Below, piece after piece: positions 6,122 through 8,755 of a stretch of DNA of 8,755 nucleotides (its first letter is position 1; each line of letters opens with the position of its first letter). The translations under genes were made by a program, and so were the position numbers. The notes under the pieces were generated by a model, which saw only the letters and a program-made list of their open reading frames with translations, was not told the origin of the DNA and did no database searches. The stretch comes from Actinomycetes bacterium. Its GTDB lineage: Bacteria > Actinomycetota > Thermoleophilia > Solirubrobacterales > 70-9. The stretch is taken from assembly GCA_023434465.1 (NCBI GenBank), contig JAEYSQ010000254.1:1-8755 (forward strand), given 5' to 3'.

Positions 6122-8161
6122 GTGACCGATTCCCTCGACTCCCAGACGCCCGAACTCCGCGCAATCAACACGATCCGGACCCTTTCGATCGATGCGATCG
6201 ACAAGGCCAACTCCGGCCATCCGGGGACGGCCATGGCCCTGGCCCCTCTGGCTTACAAGATCTGGCAGGAGTACCTGCGCTACGACCCGGCCGACCCGCA
6301 CTGGCCGAACCGGGACCGTTTCGTGCTCTCGGCCGGTCATGCCTCGATGCTGATCTACTCGGTTCTGCACCTGGCCGGAGTCAAGAAGGTCGAGCACGAC
6401 GGGACGGTCACCGACCGGCTCTCGGTCACCCTCGAGGACATCGAGAACTTCCGTCAGCTCGGCTCCTCTACGCCCGGTCACCCGGAATCGCACCTGACCA
6501 CCGGGATCGAGACCACCACCGGACCGCTCGGGCAGGGCATTGCCACCTCAGTCGGCATGGCGATCGCCGGCCTCTGGAAGCGGGCCGCCTACGGCGAAGA
6601 GCTCTTCGATTACGACGTCTACGCGATCTGCGGTGACGGCGACCTGATGGAGGGCGTCTCGCAGGAGGCCGCATCTCTGGCCGGGCACCAGCAGCTCCAC
6701 AACCTCTGCTGGATCTATGACTCGAACCGGATCACGATCGACGGTTCGACCGACCTCGCCTTCACCGACGACACCGAGGCCCGTTTCGTTGCCAACGGCT
6801 GGAACGTCCATCACGTCATGGACGCCAACGACCTCGACGAGATCGGCGGCGCCCTCGACAAGTTCAAGGCCGAAACCGAAAAGCCGACGTTCATCCTGAT
6901 TCACAGTCACATCGGCTACGGATCGCCGAACAAGGTCGACACCGCCGACGTCCACGGCAACCCGCTCGGGGCCGAGGAAACGAAGCTGACCAAGGAGGCG
7001 TACGGCTGGCCGGTCGACGAGCACTTCCTGGTGCCGGACGGCGTGTACGAGACCTGGGCCGACGGCGTCGGCAAGCGCGGTGCCGAGCTTAGTTCCGCCT
7101 GGCAGGACCGCTTCAATTCCTCGCCGGCCGAAACCCGTGATCTCGTCCTGTCCATGCTGAGTGGCGACCTGCCGGATGGCTGGGATGCCGACATCCCGGA
7201 TTTCACGGCCGGGGAGCAGGTCGCGACCCGTTCAGCCGCCCAGAAGACCCTGCAGGCGATCGCCCCCAAGGTTCCGTGGCTGATCAGTGGCTCGGCCGAC
7301 CTGACCGGTTCCGCCTCGAGCGGACTCAAGGAAGAGGTCGCCGGCGTCTTCGATCCGGAGAACCGTTCCGGTCACATGCTTCACCTCGGCGTCCGCGAGC
7401 ACGAGTCCGCCGCCGCCGCGAACGGCATGGCCCTCTCCTCGCTCCGCCCGGTCTGGTCGACCTACCTGATCTTTTCCGACTACGCCCGTCCGGCGATCCG
7501 CCTTTCGGCGCTGATGGAGCAACCGGTCGTCCATTGGCTGACCCATGACTCGATCGGGCTCGGCGAGGACGGTCCGACCCATCAGCCGATCGAACAGCTC
7601 GCTTCGCTGCGCGCGATGCCGAACCTTGACGTGATCCGACCCGCCGACGCGGCCGAGGTCGCGGAAGCGTGGAAGGTGATCATGCCCCGCACCGATCATC
7701 CGACCGCCCTGGTTTTGACCCGTCAGAAGGTGCCGGTGATCGACCGCAGCAAGTACGCCGCCGCGTCCGGCCTCGCAAGGGGCGGATACGCGATCGCCGA
7801 TTGTGACGGTGAGCCCGAGCTGATCCTGATCGCGACCGGGTCCGAGGTCCACATCGCGCTCGAGGCCTACGAGACGCTGACCATCGAAGGTGTAAAGGTC
7901 CGGGTCGTCTCGCTGCCCTCCTGGCACATCTTCGAAAGCCAGGACGAGGCCTACCGTGAGTCGGTCCTGCCTGCCGCGGTAACCAAACGGATCTCGATCG
8001 AGCAGGCCTCGACCTTCGGCTGGGAGCGATACATCGGCGAGGAAGGCGTGGCGATCGGCATGACTACCTTCGGAGCTTCGGCGCCGTTCCCGGACCTCCA
8101 GAAATATTTCGGCTTCACCCCCGACCGGGTTGTCGAGGAAGCCAAGGGACTGCTCGGCTGA
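6122..8161 (+). CDS. tkt: Transketolase
   Basis: Transketolase moves two-carbon ketol units between sugar phosphates (xylulose 5-P to ribose 5-P or erythrose 4-P) in the non-oxidative pentose phosphate pathway, using thiamine diphosphate and a divalent metal, as a cytoplasmic dimer. The 679-residue product is of normal bacterial length. Domain order is the ThDP pyrophosphate domain (about 1-330), the pyrimidine domain (about 365-535) and the C-terminal domain (about 545-679). Key sites: SGHPG with His33, GHASML with His73, GPLGQG (134-139), ThDP/metal motif GDGDLMEG (171-178) with downstream Asn202, SHIGYGSPNK (262-271, His263), catalytic Glu426 in GVREHE, and THDSIGLGEDGPTHQP (474-489) with the substrate-binding histidine and aspartate. 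GTG 6122 is preferred to the ATG at 6113, which has no room for a ribosome site and adds only three residues. pgi follows after four bases, so the two are probably cotranscribed. Confidence 0.96.
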   Translation: MTDSLDSQTPELRAINTIRTLSIDAIDKANSGHPGTAMALAPLAYKIWQEYLRYDPADPHWPNRDRFVLSAGHASMLIYSVLHLAGVKKVEHDGTVTDRLSVTLEDIENFRQLGSSTPGHPESHLTTGIETTTGPLGQGIATSVGMAIAGLWKRAAYGEELFDYDVYAICGDGDLMEGVSQEAASLAGHQQLHNLCWIYDSNRITIDGSTDLAFTDDTEARFVANGWNVHHVMDANDLDEIGGALDKFKAETEKPTFILIHSHIGYGSPNKVDTADVHGNPLGAEETKLTKEAYGWPVDEHFLVPDGVYETWADGVGKRGAELSSAWQDRFNSSPAETRDLVLSMLSGDLPDGWDADIPDFTAGEQVATRSAAQKTLQAIAPKVPWLISGSADLTGSASSGLKEEVAGVFDPENRSGHMLHLGVREHESAAAANGMALSSLRPVWSTYLIFSDYARPAIRLSALMEQPVVHWLTHDSIGLGEDGPTHQPIEQLASLRAMPNLDVIRPADAAEVAEAWKVIMPRTDHPTALVLTRQKVPVIDRSKYAAASGLARGGYAIADCDGEPELILIATGSEVHIALEAYETLTIEGVKVRVVSLPSWHIFESQDEAYRESVLPAAVTKRISIEQASTFGWERYIGEEGVAIGMTTFGASAPFPDLQKYFGFTPDRVVEEAKGLLG

Positions 8162-8165
8162 AGCC

Positions 8166-8755
8166 ATGAGCGCGCTCCGGGAGTCCACCGCCTTCAAGAC
8201 CCTCGAGCGCCACTACGACGAGGTCGGTGATCTCCACCTGGGAGATCTCTTCGATGACGATCCCGCTCGCGGGACCGACCTCGTCGCCGAAGGCTGCGGA
8301 CTCTACTTCGACTACTCGAAGAACCGAATCACCCGCGACACGCTCGGCCTGCTGGCCGAGCTGGCGCGGGAGACCCGGATGCCGGAGCGTCGCGACGCGA
8401 TGTTCCGGGGCGAACACATCAACGTCTCGGAGGACCGGGCGGTCCTCCACGTCGCCCTGCGCATGCCCCGCAGTCGCTCGCTGGTGGTCGATGGCGTCGA
8501 CGTGGTTCGCGAGGTCCACGGGGTGCTCGACCGCATGGCCGCATTCTCGGAGTCGGTCCGCTCCGGCGACTGGAAAGGACAGACCGGCCAGCCGATCAGG
8601 CGAATCATCAACATCGGCATCGGCGGCTCCGACCTCGGTCCGGTGATGGCCTACGAAGCGCTCAAGGATTATTCCCGTCGCGACCTCGAGTTCCGTTTCG
8701 TCTCCAACGTCGATGGCACCGATTTCCACGAGGCGACGATTGATGCCGATCCGGC
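8166..8755 (+). CDS. pgi: Glucose-6-phosphate isomerase, 5' part (runs off right edge)
   Basis: Pgi interconverts glucose 6-phosphate and fructose 6-phosphate in glycolysis and gluconeogenesis. The frame is open from ATG 8166 to the edge, giving 196 complete codons, roughly the first third of the usual ~550-residue enzyme. The N-terminal part aligns by eye with the E. coli-type family: FKTLERHYDEV (10-20), YFDYSKNRIT (47-56), FRGEHINVSEDRAVLHVALR (80-99), VDGVDVVREV (108-117) and the sugar-phosphate-binding segments NIGIGGSDLGP (149-159) and SNVDGTD (180-186). This is the large bacterial/eukaryotic type, not the small archaeal cupin type or the phosphoglucose/phosphomannose type. It starts four bases after the tkt stop, with no strong Shine-Dalgarno of its own (AAGGGA is about 20 bases upstream, inside tkt), so it probably depends on translational coupling. 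The catalytic Glu and His lie beyond the window. Confidence 0.95.
   Translation, partial: MSALRESTAFKTLERHYDEVGDLHLGDLFDDDPARGTDLVAEGCGLYFDYSKNRITRDTLGLLAELARETRMPERRDAMFRGEHINVSEDRAVLHVALRMPRSRSLVVDGVDVVREVHGVLDRMAAFSESVRSGDWKGQTGQPIRRIINIGIGGSDLGPVMAYEALKDYSRRDLEFRFVSNVDGTDFHEATIDADP

Noticed and set aside
5609..6493. 294-codon minus-strand open frame across the PH-domain gene and tkt start
   Set aside because: It spans two well-supported plus-strand genes and the promoter between them, and its translation is a charged low-complexity shadow.
7232..8197. 321-codon minus-strand open frame opposite tkt
   Set aside because: Antisense to the conserved pyrimidine and C-terminal domains of transketolase; the product is rich in Arg, Gly and Asp and resembles no family.
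8115..8729. 204-codon minus-strand open frame opposite the tkt end and pgi
   Set aside because: Antisense to pgi, whose plus-strand frame is open to the edge and carries clear Pgi motifs.
1..8755. CRISPR array, tRNA/rRNA genes, insertion sequences, phage or defence-system genes
   Set aside because: Read on both strands: no regular direct repeats with spacers, no tRNA-like cloverleaf, no transposase motif or flanking inverted repeats, and nearly all sequence is accounted for by housekeeping genes.

Overview
The window is GC-rich, densely coding DNA that looks like an ordinary chromosomal housekeeping region of an actinobacterium. I favour the deep-branching class Thermoleophilia (Solirubrobacterales-like). 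The reasons are the high G+C, the GTG starts, apparently leaderless promoters, a PriA that keeps its helicase motifs (mycobacterial and streptomycete PriA have largely lost them) and a peptide deformylase with an acidic N-terminal extension. The lineage call is inference from recalled sequence style, not from a search.

Left block, minus strand, reading right to left from 5448 to 239: priA (replication restart helicase), def (peptide deformylase), fmt (Met-tRNA formyltransferase) and rsmB (16S rRNA m5C967 methyltransferase). This is the widely conserved priA-def-fmt-rsmB order. Gaps are 37 and 23 bases, and fmt and rsmB overlap by the four bases GTGA, so this is very probably one operon for replication restart, formylation/deformylation of N-terminal Met and ribosome modification. 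About 130 bases further on, in the same orientation, the first 36 codons of a small CxxC zinc-ribbon protein run off the left edge, behind what looks like its own leaderless promoter.

Right block, plus strand: a small two-helix membrane protein with a bacterial PH (bPH2/DUF304) domain, divergent from priA across a 100-base gap; then a complete transketolase (tkt); then, 4 bases after the tkt stop, the first 196 codons of glucose-6-phosphate isomerase (pgi), which runs off the right edge. The tkt-pgi pair links the non-oxidative pentose phosphate pathway to upper glycolysis.

I found no tRNA or rRNA gene, CRISPR array, insertion sequence, phage gene or defence-type cassette, and no novel multi-gene system. 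The observations most worth a second look are a recurring -10-like hexamer 6-7 bases before several start codons (leaderless transcription), the acidic extension of Def, the intact PriA helicase core, and variant residues in RsmB motifs I and IV. Several long open frames antisense to the real genes are GC-rich shadows and were left out.
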